Shown here one piece after another: positions 18,401 to 25,797 of a stretch of 44,812 nucleotides of DNA. This stretch comes from CAZEAP01 sp964510315 (GTDB lineage Bacteria > Planctomycetota > Brocadiia > SM23-32). A program made the translations under genes and the position numbers. The notes under the pieces are model-generated. The model was not told where the DNA came from. It saw only the letters and a program-made list of their open reading frames with translations, and did not search any database. Every line of letters begins with the position of its first letter. The first letter of the stretch is position 1. The stretch covers positions 1 through 44,812 of the forward strand of contig CAZEAP010000029.1 of the NCBI GenBank assembly GCA_964510315.1, read 5' to 3'.

Positions 18401-20227
18401 TTCCTTCGCCAGGCCGAAGACCTCGAAGAAGCCCTGCACGTTGCTCAGTCGGAAATCGTGGGTCTGCACGCCCATCATGCTCTTGGCCGCGTTGGGCAGG
18501 TCGGCCCGCAGCATGCTGACGGCGGCCACGCTGTTGGGGACGGAGACCTTCGGCATGTAGGGCAGCCGGCTGAACTCCACCGCCCTGCCGAACAGGCTGG
18601 CCACCTTGCGGTTGTCCCAGACCGTCTTCCTGTCCACCGGCAGGACCGGGGCGTCGGCGGTCATCTTCACCAGGTGGGCGCTCCCCATGGCCTGCCGCCG
18701 CACGTTGTCCAGAAACGGTTCCAGCCGCTGGAAGGTGTCCAGAGGGGTGTTGACGCTGTTGCGCGGGTCGCCGGTGGTCGCCAGGGTGATGCTCGGGTAT
18801 CCGGAAAGCGAAATGGCCTCGCTCTGGTAGGCCACCAGGTCCGGCAACAGTGAGCGCCAGTCCCGGCCCTGCTGGGGAACGATCCCGCTGTGATAGGTCA
18901 GGCTCTCCGCCGGCGCTTCCGGGCCGGTCACGTTATCCGCCCAGTCGATCAGCATGGATGAATACTCGCTGTAGGCACGCTGCAGATCGACTTCGCTGTT
19001 GCCGCCTGCGGTTGTGAGCTGATCGTAAAAGTTGCCCTTGTAGAAGGCGGCAAGGCTGTTGTGACGGCTCGACAGGTCCAGCCCGATGAAGAAGTAGGGC
19101 TCCCCGGTGCCTTCGCCGGCTGCTTTGTCTGCCTCGTGTCGACGGGGGTAAATGGTGCTACCCGCGTAGTCGCGCGCGCCCGCGAGAGCCTGGAAGTGGC
19201 CGGGGGTGGCCAGGAATTTCACCTTCCGCCGCGGGGGATGCTTCCTGAGGTACTCCGCGATCTCCAGCAGGGCCGATATGCCGCAGGAGTTCTCCGCGCC
19301 CGGGCTCAGCGCCGGCACCACCGAGACGCTGTCGTAGTAGGCGGAGACGACCAGGGTCTGATCGGCCAACTGCGGGTCGCTCCCGGGTATCTCCCCAACG
19401 ATCCGCGAAGCGGTGACCTCCTCCCATCTTTGGCGGGCGCGCAGGTTGACCGGGGCGGCCGGCACCTTCTCGGTGCCAAGGGCCGAGAGATGCTCCAGGG
19501 CCTCTTTCTGTCCCAGCGCTTCGGCGCTGTCGTCGGTGAGCGCTCCGGCCAGCATGGGCAACTGCTCACGCTGCAGGTAGAAGCGCGGAATCGGTATGGG
19601 AAGGTCCGTGTACTTCTGTTCCGCATCGGAGCGGAAAGGATGGGTAGGTTCGATGAAGATGACGGCTTTCGCCCCGAGCTTGGCGGCGTTCAGCCAGCGG
19701 CTCACCGAGTTGAACCGCATCAGGACGATGTTGCCCTTGATGTCCTTGCCGCTGAACTCGCTGAGGTATCCGCTGCCTCCCCACACCAGCTTCCCTTCAA
19801 TGCCGTCCCGATCGGTCATCGGGCAGCGGGCGTAGTTGGGCATCACGCAGTAGAGCGGAATCTCCCGCCCGCCGACCCGGAGGTTGCCGCCGTGCTCCGC
19901 GCGTCCGGTCTCCTCGACCTTCTTGCCCCACCTGTCACCGGAGGGCACGATGGGAACCACGACCTGGAAGAGCTTGGAGTCCACGTTGGCCAGGCCGATC
20001 TTCTGGAACTGCTGCTCGATGTATTCGGCCGACCTCTCACAGCCGGGGTATCCGGTGAAGCGGCTCTGGTGTTGGGAGAAGAACCGGATGTGCTCGGTGG
20101 GGTCTATCCGGCGCAGGTCCTGCTGTTGGGCCTCCGGGAGTTCTCCGAAGGTCGCCCCGAAGGCGGGGGCGCTGATCAGACAGAATAGAAGCCACAAGTA
20201 TTTGGCCAGCTTGTATTTAGGATTCAT
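15464..20227 (-). CDS. Pseudo-M28 peptidase/FtsX-like permease fusion
   Basis: A 1587-residue envelope protein. Residues 1-25 are a signal peptide; ~125-230 look like a PA insert; ~270-540 align with the M28 aminopeptidase fold. The metal and catalytic residues are gone: the SAHxD histidine is Tyr297 (SAYYD), the GAxDN region reads GAENSCG (310-316), and the catalytic EE pair is His344-Phe345 (PGHF). It should therefore be catalytically dead. Hydrophobic helices occur around 870-960. From ~985 an FtsX module begins (NMRKRKVRTGLTAVTL, typical of MacB/FtsX permeases), with the second permease block at ~1340-1490 (VFNTMLGAVYERITEIRTYASVGLAP). It is the first gene of a three-gene operon. No ATPase partner is next to it. 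Confidence 0.85.
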   Translation of the reverse strand: MNPKYKLAKYLWLLFCLISAPAFGATFGELPEAQQQDLRRIDPTEHIRFFSQHQSRFTGYPGCERSAEYIEQQFQKIGLANVDSKLFQVVVPIVPSGDRWGKKVEETGRAEHGGNLRVGGREIPLYCVMPNYARCPMTDRDGIEGKLVWGGSGYLSEFSGKDIKGNIVLMRFNSVSRWLNAAKLGAKAVIFIEPTHPFRSDAEQKYTDLPIPIPRFYLQREQLPMLAGALTDDSAEALGQKEALEHLSALGTEKVPAAPVNLRARQRWEEVTASRIVGEIPGSDPQLADQTLVVSAYYDSVSVVPALSPGAENSCGISALLEIAEYLRKHPPRRKVKFLATPGHFQALAGARDYAGSTIYPRRHEADKAAGEGTGEPYFFIGLDLSSRHNSLAAFYKGNFYDQLTTAGGNSEVDLQRAYSEYSSMLIDWADNVTGPEAPAESLTYHSGIVPQQGRDWRSLLPDLVAYQSEAISLSGYPSITLATTGDPRNSVNTPLDTFQRLEPFLDNVRRQAMGSAHLVKMTADAPVLPVDRKTVWDNRKVASLFGRAVEFSRLPYMPKVSVPNSVAAVSMLRADLPNAAKSMMGVQTHDFRLSNVQGFFEVFGLAKEKQFRVDGFLLSPKNGVVSKVAESTLVKATDRPRVSEWVERETDVRANFFRAVCTTIFDLTDPLSLRTLGQSTARRGESNSELQYVVSYVGQESASDQYSKPCAVFFTERDHNVKFLLAATEVGYEGLLLNFERQPDTTEEKKEQTGLGYRTDEAENFIYRTGFHVVKDMHGLDGHRLGRLKESGVSKKPVWELFEQAGTHIGAAERALQNLRFDEFYYHTRMAWGLENRVYPDVRDTATDVVKGVIFYFALLLPFVLFAERLLINFVDIRQKLAAVAGLFALSYLVLRLVHPAFQLSRTPLVILDGFFMLVAAVGTIWYLLGKFSVVMERIRQKVDMIHRADVARASATLAAFVLGISNMRKRKVRTGLTAVTLILLTFTILSFTSFETMPARMLEYTSSRRAPYEGVLLRGLGWGPLSEFVVYDMLQFFEVQGMRTAQRSWFVNRKKSEELQLGIVRADGRRGKAVASSILGLSPSEKYFSSINEEKYLRGQWFDSSAPDWPFVCILPSRMKEGLRVETGELGKTKIRVLGRELRVIGILNSEELFKFEDMDGEEITPVDFVAQQFKQGGAGAGGQAGGGLALTATGEVDVETFVHKKSAKQEEEEQYIHMEPDRVLVVPNELNLRLGGTIRSIAAGPGQATAAEKVLQPFRQVLQRLLGRVNLALYAGYSETPDGPALVHRVATRSRLSMGGIKGLLVPIIIAALIVFNTMLGAVYERITEIRTYASVGLAPMHIGALFFAESCVFAVMGAMLGYIFGQIVSKVLVQLPFLMEGISLNYSSISAVWSAVLVVIVVLASTAYPARMAGKLSVPDETRKISIPKPESDVWEIWFPFTVSSKEALGVMSYLREYFESNDEDAVGSFTADNIEFYSEMEEGREVICLESDVWVAPLDMGVSQRVKIASIPDPEEGDISYLFFTITRKSGEFQTWHRMNLGFLKDLRKQLLIWRLVTAKAKKRLTEEGEELLEQRAVAAAE

Positions 20228-20267
20228 TTCCGGTACCGTTCACGGAATTCGGCCCTCCCTCCGGGCC

Positions 20268-20295
20268 ATTATAGGCCGTCGGGGACCCCTGTCAA
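20268..20295 (-). promoter_or_regulatory. Promoter of the pseudo-M28/FtsX operon
   Basis: Minus strand perfect TTGACA (20290-20295) and perfect TATAAT (20268-20273) with a 16-base spacer; start about 35 bases before the ATG at 20227. Confidence 0.8.
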
Positions 20296-20392
20296 AGAAA
20301 AAGCCCTCTCGGTCCCCGAAGCCCCCGTAGAGGGGAGCCGTGCCGGACGGCATCGAGTGGGACCGCCCCGGGGTCCGGGCTGTTTTCACGCC

Positions 20393-20422
20393 TTTACTGA
20401 CCGTCGCCGGCCGTGGTAGAAT
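20393..20422 (+). promoter_or_regulatory. Probable argB promoter
   Basis: TTTACT (20393-20398) and TAGAAT (20417-20422) with an 18-base spacer. The start would be near 20429, about 30 bases before the argB ATG. Confidence 0.45.
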
Positions 20423-20459
20423 GCCGACCTCCAGCACCCCGGCGCAGCAGTGTGCAACC

Positions 20460-21353
20460 ATGCAAGAAGCCATCAAAAAGGCCGGCGCCCTGATCGAAGC
20501 GCGCCCCTACATCCAGCGATTCTCCGGACGCCCGGTGGTCATCAAGTTCGGGGGGAGCGCCATGACCGACGCGGCCACCCTGGACGGAGTGTTGCAGGAC
20601 GTTGTCTTCCTGGCCACCGTCGGGATAAAGCCCTTGATCGTCCACGGGGGCGGCCCCCAGATATCGCGCGGGATGCAGGAGGCCGGCCTCCGGTCCCGAT
20701 TCGTGCGCGGCCATCGGGTCACCGACGGGGAGGCGCTCGAGGTGGTGCTCCACGTGCTGGTCGAACAGATCAACGCGGACCTGGTCGAGCGGATTCAACG
20801 CCACGGCGGCCGGGCGCGCTCCGCCTTCCCCGGGGAGCGCAGCCTGCTGCACGCCCGGAAGAAGCTGCTGCCCGCCCGGAGCGATTCGCAGGAGCCGACC
20901 GACCTCGGTTACGTTGGCGAGGTGGACAGCGTGGAAGCGGAGGAACTCCTGGGGCTGTGTTCGGACGGGACCGTCGCCGTGATGCCCCCCATCGGACAGG
21001 ACGCCTCCGGCCAGCTCTACAACCTCAACGCCGACACCGCCGCCGGGGCGGTGGCCGCCGCGCTGCAGGCGGAGAAAGTCGTCTTCCTCAGCGATGTCCA
21101 CGGCATCAGGGCCGACCCCGCCGATCCGGACTCTTTTCTGTCCACGGTCACAGAAGAGCAGATCGACCGGCTCATCGAACAGGGCGCGGTATCCGGCGGC
21201 ATGCTGCCGAAGGTCTCGGCCTGCATCGAGGCCCTGGAGGCCGGCGTAGGCAAGGCTCACATCATCGACGGGCGCCTTCCACACAGTCTTCTGCTGGAGA
21301 TCTTCACCGACGAAGGCGTGGGGACGCAGATACTCCACCCCACCGGGGCTTGA
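20460..21353 (+). CDS. argB: Acetylglutamate kinase ArgB
   Basis: This 297-residue amino-acid kinase phosphorylates N-acetyl-L-glutamate with ATP, the second step of arginine biosynthesis. All family blocks are present: the nucleotide loop VVIKFGGSAM, LIVHGGGPQIS, YNLNADTAAGAVA, LSDVHGI, and GGMLPKVSACIEAL with the C-terminal HSLLLEIFTDEGVGTQI. The N-terminal helix before the kinase core (EAIKKAGALIEARPYIQRF) is the feature of arginine-inhibited, hexameric NAGKs, so feedback control is plausible. The frame is open from 20340, but homology and the predicted promoter support ATG 20460. It is followed after 3 bases by the vWA gene. No other arg genes are in view. Confidence 0.95.
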   Translation: MQEAIKKAGALIEARPYIQRFSGRPVVIKFGGSAMTDAATLDGVLQDVVFLATVGIKPLIVHGGGPQISRGMQEAGLRSRFVRGHRVTDGEALEVVLHVLVEQINADLVERIQRHGGRARSAFPGERSLLHARKKLLPARSDSQEPTDLGYVGEVDSVEAEELLGLCSDGTVAVMPPIGQDASGQLYNLNADTAAGAVAAALQAEKVVFLSDVHGIRADPADPDSFLSTVTEEQIDRLIEQGAVSGGMLPKVSACIEALEAGVGKAHIIDGRLPHSLLLEIFTDEGVGTQILHPTGA

Positions 21354-21356
21354 ACC

Positions 21357-22292
21357 ATGCCCCTGCTCTACCTCGAACGGCCGGCCGTTCTTCTTGCCCT
21401 TGGGGGCCTCCCGGTTCTGGCCCTTTTGTGGTGGACGGGGGTGAGCCGGCTCGGTAGGGCGCTGAGCGTCCTTGGGCGCACTTCGGGTCCTGCCGGGAGG
21501 CATTGGGGGCGGGGGAGCCTCCGCCTCATCGCGCTCGCCTCAATCATCTTCGGCCTGGCCGGCCCGGCGGCCGTCCGAAGGGGCAGGGCCGCCTCGACCG
21601 CCACACCGGTCGTGTTCATCCTGGACGTCTCCGACAGTATGGCCGCCCCGGACGCATCCCCCAGCCGCCTGGCTGCGGGGCGGGAAGCAGTGCGTGCGCT
21701 CTGCCGTATACTCCCCTCCGCGCGGACCGCCCTGGTGGCGGCCGCCGGGGACTCCGCCGTGGTTTGTCCCCTGACGGCCGACCGCGCCGCGTTCCTTAAC
21801 CTGCTCGGCCGGGCAAGGACCAACTGGTTCGGGCAGACGGGTTCCCGGCTTCTCCCCGCACTTCGCCGCAGTGCGGCGCTGCTCGGCAAGGACGCCGGTG
21901 GCGCCGGCGCAATGGTGCTGGTCAGCGACGGAGAGTTCCACGACGCTCCGTCACCGCAGGAGGTAGAAAGCATCTGCCCCCCCGGCGCGCTGCTGCACAC
22001 CCTCTGCGTGGGCACGCAGGCCGGGGCAGTCCTCCCCGCCGGACCGGACCGGGAGGCCGTGGTAACGCGCGCCCGACCGATGCGGATGGCGGCGTGGGCC
22101 GAGGCATGCGGAGGCCGCGCGTGGTCGACGGGGGCGGCGGGACGGAGGATCCCGCAGAAGGGCAGGGAGCTTGTTCCTGCCCGTCTGGCCGGCGCAGTGG
22201 CCAGGGAGAGGGGGAGGGACGTCCGCCTCAGCCCCTACCTGTACCTCGGGGCCGCCGTTCTGCTCGCCCTGGAGAGACTGCTGCTGCGATGA
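21357..22292 (+). CDS. BatB-like von Willebrand factor A membrane protein
   Basis: A 311-residue protein with two N-terminal membrane helices (VLLALGGLPVLALLWW and LRLIALASIIFGLAGPAA), a periplasmic vWA domain and a C-terminal helix (YLYLGAAVLLALERLLL). The metal-ion-dependent adhesion site is intact at the first motif, DVSDSM (DxSxS). This order matches BatB proteins of the Bat/aerotolerance and MoxR-linked gene sets; no MoxR ATPase, BatA or BatC is nearby in the window. The ATG at 21357 is 3 bases after the argB stop, so it is probably co-transcribed. The last gene before the phage-like region. Confidence 0.8.
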   Translation: MPLLYLERPAVLLALGGLPVLALLWWTGVSRLGRALSVLGRTSGPAGRHWGRGSLRLIALASIIFGLAGPAAVRRGRAASTATPVVFILDVSDSMAAPDASPSRLAAGREAVRALCRILPSARTALVAAAGDSAVVCPLTADRAAFLNLLGRARTNWFGQTGSRLLPALRRSAALLGKDAGGAGAMVLVSDGEFHDAPSPQEVESICPPGALLHTLCVGTQAGAVLPAGPDREAVVTRARPMRMAAWAEACGGRAWSTGAAGRRIPQKGRELVPARLAGAVARERGRDVRLSPYLYLGAAVLLALERLLLR

Positions 22293-22385
22293 AGTGCCGG
22301 GAAGCAGGCGGGCAACCTTCGCTCGAAAAAAGCGCGCCCGCTCAGAAGGACACTTTTGGCGGTGGCCCGCCCATTGTCATGCCGA

Positions 22386-22406
22386 GGCGCCTTGCCTTCA
22401 GGCGCC
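22386..22406. repeat. Hairpin at the 3' end of the phage-like transcription unit
   Basis: GGCGCCT-7 bases-AGGCGCC overlaps the stop of the last glycosyltransferase gene. No T tract follows on the minus strand, so it is only a possible transcript end. Confidence 0.35.
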
Positions 22407-23231
22407 GAACGCATCTCGCCGTTTCGTCGCGCCGCCCCCTCCTCGTTCGACCTGAGCGGCGAGGCGGGCGAACTGCCCCCCGATGCGCCTCCGCGCCCAC
22501 GGCAGGGCTTCGTCCGAGGGGATGAGGGGATCGCCGGCGCCGAAGTCGCTGTTGACGGTCCCGAAGGTCTCGGCCGCGCGCTCCGTGTTGCCGGCGCCGC
22601 TGATGTGGCACAGGCCGTCGCCCCAGCGGTAGACGTAGCTGATGTCGGCGTCGCCGGGGTTCCAGGTCTCCAGCTCCCCGACCTTACCGAAGGCGCGCAG
22701 CAGGTCCTTCGCCTGGCCGCTGTGCTTCGGGGGGTAGCCGCCCAGCTCGAGGGCGCGCTCGCGGCGGAAGACCATCTGTCCCTCGAACACGTTGTGTTTC
22801 GGCCCCTTCACCCGGAAGGCGGCCGGTGGCCCGACGGCCCACCAGGCGGCTCGTGGCCTGGCGCAGCCACTGTCGGTCTCCAGCAGCCGCTCTACGCACC
22901 GGCTGAGGTGCCAGGGCAGGTAGAGGTCATCGTCGTCCCAGTGGGCCACGAGCGGCGTATCGGCGATCTCCAGGAGGGCCTGCCGTTTGTCCCCGAGCGT
23001 GGCGTAGCGGGGCTGCACGTTGCAGACGGTCACGGGCGCCCGGGCGCCCTCCCGCCGGATCGGCTCGGGGGCGTCGTTCAGGACCAGGAGGTGCTTCTCA
23101 CCCGGGTAGTCCTGGAGGAGGAAGCAGGCGACGGCGTCCCGCAGGCGCTCGAAGCGCCCGTAGGTCGGACAGAGGCACGTGCAGGGGGGGAAGTCCGAAG
23201 TGCGAAGTGCGAAGGCTGAAGTTTCAGGCAT
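22398..23231 (-). CDS. GT-A fold glycosyltransferase (family 2-like), last gene of the phage-like unit
   Basis: A 277-residue putative glycosyltransferase that would move a sugar from a nucleotide donor. It opens with the GT2-like strand CLCPTYGRFERLRDAVACFLLQ and carries the metal-binding acidic cluster HWDDDDLYLPWH near residue 100, followed by an acceptor region ending GYPPKHSGQ. No transmembrane helix. The first ~15 residues (ETSAFALRTSDF) are encoded by a heptanucleotide repeat (23190-23224) and look like recruited junk; GGAG precedes the ATG at 23231. It overlaps the next upstream GT gene by 8 bases. Donor and acceptor are unknown. Its place at the end of a phage late unit is unusual. 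Confidence 0.75.
   Translation of the reverse strand: MPETSAFALRTSDFPPCTCLCPTYGRFERLRDAVACFLLQDYPGEKHLLVLNDAPEPIRREGARAPVTVCNVQPRYATLGDKRQALLEIADTPLVAHWDDDDLYLPWHLSRCVERLLETDSGCARPRAAWWAVGPPAAFRVKGPKHNVFEGQMVFRRERALELGGYPPKHSGQAKDLLRAFGKVGELETWNPGDADISYVYRWGDGLCHISGAGNTERAAETFGTVNSDFGAGDPLIPSDEALPWARRRIGGQFARLAAQVERGGGGATKRRDAFGA
23190..23224. repeat. Heptanucleotide tandem repeat
   Basis: Five imperfect 7-bp units (GAAGTCC, GAAGTGC, GAAGTGC, GAAGGCT, GAAGTTT) lie at the joint between two glycosyltransferase genes and encode the first residues of the downstream protein on the minus strand. Confidence 0.75.
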
Positions 23232-24132
23232 CGGGGTTCTCCGGGTTGGGGTCCGGGGGTGTCCAGCCGCGGTCGAGACGGTCCACCAGATCGCCGCCGG
23301 GGTTGTCGGCCATCATGAAGCGCTGGCCCCGGCGCAGCTCCTCGAGGATGCAGTCGGGCAGCGGCGGGGTCCGGCCGAGGGACTCCCCGGCGTCGGTGTA
23401 GCCCCTGCGTATCCTGTCCTGGCGGCTGCGCAGCAGGATGTCGAGCGCCCGGCGGTGGATTTCGCGTTCGGGCATCTCGTCGAGTCGGGCGAATTCCGCA
23501 ACGGTGCGGGCGGGCCGACCGGCGGAAAGCCACCGGCGGATGACCTGCCGCTCCACCAGCCGCCGGTCCGGCTTGACGCCCTTGCAGTGGAACAGCAGCG
23601 GTCCCGGACTTTGTCTGGCCAGGACGGACGTTGCGGCGCCTTCGGCCGGACTCAGGCCGGGCTCGGCAGCGGAGCCGCCGCGCCAGGCGAAGTTCCGCAT
23701 GCGCCGGCGGTCGACGAACACGTGACAGCGGTCGTAGTGCCGGAGCCGCTGGGTGGTGTGGCAGAAGTCGCCCCACATCTCGCAGAGCCGAAGGCGAACG
23801 ACCGGATGCGGCCCTTCGGCGATCTCCCTCAGCAGGCCCCCCTGCCGCTCGCAGAGGACGTCGTCGGAGTCCAGCCAGAACAGCCAGTCGGAGTCGGTCT
23901 GGGCGAGCAGGGCGTTCCGGGCGCCGATCCAGCCGAGCTGCCGGCCCTCGTGGCGGCAGTAGTGGACGTGGGCGTAGCGGCGGGCGAAGCCGAGAGCGAC
24001 CTCGGGGGTGTGGTCGGTGGAGGCGTCGTCGAGCACGCGCACCTCGTCGAAGGCTTCCACGACGCTGGCCAGGCAGAAGCCGAGGATATAGTCGTCGTTG
24101 TGGAGGGGGATCAGTGCGGTTAACCGGGGCAT
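23224..24132 (-). CDS. GT2-family glycosyltransferase
   Basis: A 302-residue protein. The N-terminal half is a clear GT-A domain: LTALIPLHNDDYILGFCLASVVEAF, EVRVLDDASTDHTPEVA with the DD of the donor site, and the metal motif FWLDSDDVLC. The C-terminal half has no clear family match and includes RDRRR-type basic helices. Start ATG 24132 has AAAGGAG 7 bases upstream. It is cytosolic and has no membrane helix, unlike polyisoprenyl-sugar GT2 enzymes. It is transcribed within the phage-like unit, with 44 bases to the AlkP-type gene upstream. Acceptor unknown; virion protein and host surface glycan are both possible. Confidence 0.85.
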   Translation of the reverse strand: MPRLTALIPLHNDDYILGFCLASVVEAFDEVRVLDDASTDHTPEVALGFARRYAHVHYCRHEGRQLGWIGARNALLAQTDSDWLFWLDSDDVLCERQGGLLREIAEGPHPVVRLRLCEMWGDFCHTTQRLRHYDRCHVFVDRRRMRNFAWRGGSAAEPGLSPAEGAATSVLARQSPGPLLFHCKGVKPDRRLVERQVIRRWLSAGRPARTVAEFARLDEMPEREIHRRALDILLRSRQDRIRRGYTDAGESLGRTPPLPDCILEELRRGQRFMMADNPGGDLVDRLDRGWTPPDPNPENPDA

Positions 24133-24161
24133 CCTGCGACTCCTTTCCGCGCTCAAGACAG

Positions 24162-24186
24162 GCCCTTCGAGTTCGCTCAGGACAGG
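24162..24186. repeat. Short dispersed repeat, copy 1
   Basis: GCCCTTCGAGTTCGCTCAGGA followed by CAGG lies across the stop codon of the AlkP-type gene. A related copy lies at 35257-35276 in the opposite orientation. Sequences of this form are frequent short repeats in many environmental genomes. Confidence 0.6.
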
Positions 24187-24989
24187 TATCCGAGGGCTTC
24201 CAGCTTCTGCTCGACGGTGGTTCCTTCGCCGGCCGGGGACAGCTCCAGCCATGGCACGCGGCGGAGTTCCTCGAAATCCCAGTGGCATTCGTGTCCGAAC
24301 TTGCCGCCGTGCTCGCCGAGGACTTCCCCGTGGTCGGCGGTCAGCACGACCCGCCCCCCCAGCCTTCCGGCCAGGTGGAGGGCGGCCCGGCGGGCCAGCC
24401 GAAGGTTGTCGCGGTAGGCCCTGCGGACCACGCCCCAGGAGAGGTCCCCTCGCCCGGCGAGGTGGTCGGGACGCCGCAGGCGGTGGCAGGCCCGGCCGAG
24501 CCCGTTCTCCGCCGGACCCCATCGAGCCATCTTCAGCGGTGTGCGGCCGATGTACGGGCTGTGCGGCTGAAGGTAGTGGACAACCACGCGGCGTTCCTCC
24601 AGGCGACCGGCCTCGCGGTGGGCGAGCACCGTGCCGTTGACCGCCCAGGGGTGGACCGACGGAATTCGCTCGTCGGTGAAATGTCCCCAGAGATCCCGCC
24701 AGATGCTGACGGTCCGGAGATCGAGCCCCGCCGCCTCCGCCTCCCTCTCCACGACCGGATTCGCGCTGAAGTAGAGCACCCCCTGTCGTGCCAGCCAGGG
24801 GCCGACCCTCCGGACCCAGAGCTTCGTGCAGGGGGCCGGCGAACGGCACGCCCGGGGTTCGCCATCGGCGGAGGGCAACCCGGGGGCTTCGGCGCCCGCG
24901 GTCTCTGCGAAGAAGTCCGCACGGCAGGCGTCCAGCACGATCAGCACGTCCCACGACGTATGGCGCAGGAGGGCGAACTGGTCCTTCAT
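24177..24989 (-). CDS. Alkaline-phosphatase-superfamily (sulfatase/phosphotransferase-like) enzyme
   Basis: A 270-residue protein short for a sulfatase but with the superfamily's metal blocks in order: LIVLDACRADFF (first metal Asp), the middle VHYLQPHSPYIG, and LTADHGEVLGEHGGKFGHE (Asp-His plus distal His). A formylglycine C-x-P-S-R motif is not present, so a phospho-transfer or phosphodiesterase activity is as likely as sulfate hydrolysis. No signal peptide or membrane helix is seen, so it acts in the cytoplasm. The ATG overlaps the stop of the lipoprotein gene (ATGA at 24986-24989). Its position between the lysis-like genes and two glycosyltransferases suggests work on a glycan or phosphoglycan. 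Confidence 0.75.
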   Translation of the reverse strand: MKDQFALLRHTSWDVLIVLDACRADFFAETAGAEAPGLPSADGEPRACRSPAPCTKLWVRRVGPWLARQGVLYFSANPVVEREAEAAGLDLRTVSIWRDLWGHFTDERIPSVHPWAVNGTVLAHREAGRLEERRVVVHYLQPHSPYIGRTPLKMARWGPAENGLGRACHRLRRPDHLAGRGDLSWGVVRRAYRDNLRLARRAALHLAGRLGGRVVLTADHGEVLGEHGGKFGHECHWDFEELRRVPWLELSPAGEGTTVEQKLEALGYLS

Positions 24990-25273
24990 CGTTTCCGCTC
25001 CGGTTGATCGGCTTCGTCGGTGACACCGTATTTCCGCCGCAGGTGCTCGACGACGTCGCCGGCGGTCTGCCGGCGCGCGTCGCGGTAGAGCACCGTCATC
25101 ATGCGCTCCGAGATCAGGTATCCACTCCAGGGGGCGGTTTGGCCCTTTCGGAGGAACTCAATCTCCATCCGCGTCGCCGGTGATGTGGTGCTGCAGCCGA
25201 CGGCGCTCAAGATCAGCCAGCAGAGCAGCAACGCGATCCACCTGGTGCGTGCGGGCCGCTTCGGCGAACTCAT
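24986..25273 (-). CDS. Small lipoprotein, possible outer-membrane spanin (Rz1-like)
   Basis: A 95-residue lipoprotein: basic start, hydrophobic stretch and lipobox AVGC, with a polar body containing the phrase KGQTAPWSGYLIS. GxxAPxxGxL-type phrases occur in lysis-accessory proteins of tailed phages, which supports a spanin-like role in joining the membranes at lysis. It starts inside the preceding gene in another frame (116-base overlap), the arrangement of Rz/Rz1 pairs. The family call is by pattern and synteny only. Confidence 0.5.
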   Translation of the reverse strand: MSSPKRPARTRWIALLLCWLILSAVGCSTTSPATRMEIEFLRKGQTAPWSGYLISERMMTVLYRDARRQTAGDVVEHLRRKYGVTDEADQPERKR

Positions 25274-25403
25274 CGACGTCCTCCCTCCATGCCAGAGTCA
25301 GCTTCTCAATGGCCTCGGCGTAGGCGAGTTGCGGGTTGAGCCGGTGGCGCACCAGCAGCAGCACGATTTCCAGCCCCAGTCGCAGCGCTCCGGCCAGGCT
25401 CAT
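25158..25403 (-). CDS. Small phage protein, possible inner-membrane spanin partner
   Basis: An 81-residue protein with a hydrophobic stretch near the N-terminus (GLEIVLLLVRH) and a charged helical remainder (EAIEKLTLAWREDVDEFAEAAR). Shine-Dalgarno AAAGGAGGT precedes ATG 25403, one of the best in the window. Its first codon overlaps the holin-like gene stop (ATGA). The lipoprotein gene begins inside it. I cannot name a family; Rz-like function is inference from the overlap, and the hydrophobic segment is short for a full transmembrane helix. Confidence 0.45.
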   Translation of the reverse strand: MSLAGALRLGLEIVLLLVRHRLNPQLAYAEAIEKLTLAWREDVDEFAEAARTHQVDRVAALLADLERRRLQHHITGDADGD

Positions 25404-25795
25404 TGGACCTCCTTTCGCCGGAGGCGGCCGACGGCCAGCTCGATGACCCACTCGAGGGCGTCCTCCCCGTAGAAACGGAGCAGTTCGGGCCCCTCGGCCC
25501 GCATAAGCTCCTTCAGCCGGGCCGTGGCCCGCCGGCGCGCCTCAGTCACTTCCCCTTCGGTCAGGTGCCCGTCCTCGCGGCCCCGTTTGAGGCCCTGGAC
25601 GTACTGCACGTAGGTTTCGGTGGCGGCCCGGACGCCGAGTTGCAGAGCCCGGTCCCAGCGAGTCCGGCGCACGCCCTCCCGCCACTGCTGCAGGCGGGGC
25701 AGCGCCCAGATCACGGCCACGGCCGTTGCCAGCACTTCGAGGAAGGCCGGCGAGGTGAGCAGGTTTTCCAGGAACCCTCCGATGCTTGCCAACAT
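25400..25795 (-). CDS. Holin-like phage membrane protein
   Basis: A 131-residue protein with one N-terminal transmembrane segment (AFLEVLATAVAVIWALP) and a long charged helical tail (VQYVQGLKRGREDGHLTEGEVTEARRRA). One-helix, amphipathic-tail proteins at this position, just before the spanin-like genes, are typical of phage holins of the LLH type. The start is taken at ATG 25795, since GGGAGG is 6 bases upstream; ATG 25801 would abut the Shine-Dalgarno. Function as a lysis-timing pore is inference. Confidence 0.45.
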   Translation of the reverse strand: MLASIGGFLENLLTSPAFLEVLATAVAVIWALPRLQQWREGVRRTRWDRALQLGVRAATETYVQYVQGLKRGREDGHLTEGEVTEARRRATARLKELMRAEGPELLRFYGEDALEWVIELAVGRLRRKEVQ

Positions 25796-25797
25796 CT

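Noticed and set aside
22293..22397. Left attachment site for an integrated element
   Set aside because: No copy of the tRNA-Arg 3' end was seen here.
22398..24132. Host glycan biosynthesis cluster rather than phage genes
   Set aside because: Possible, but the genes are co-oriented, overlap one another, and continue the late phage unit without a break; no wzx/wzy or other host polysaccharide genes are present.
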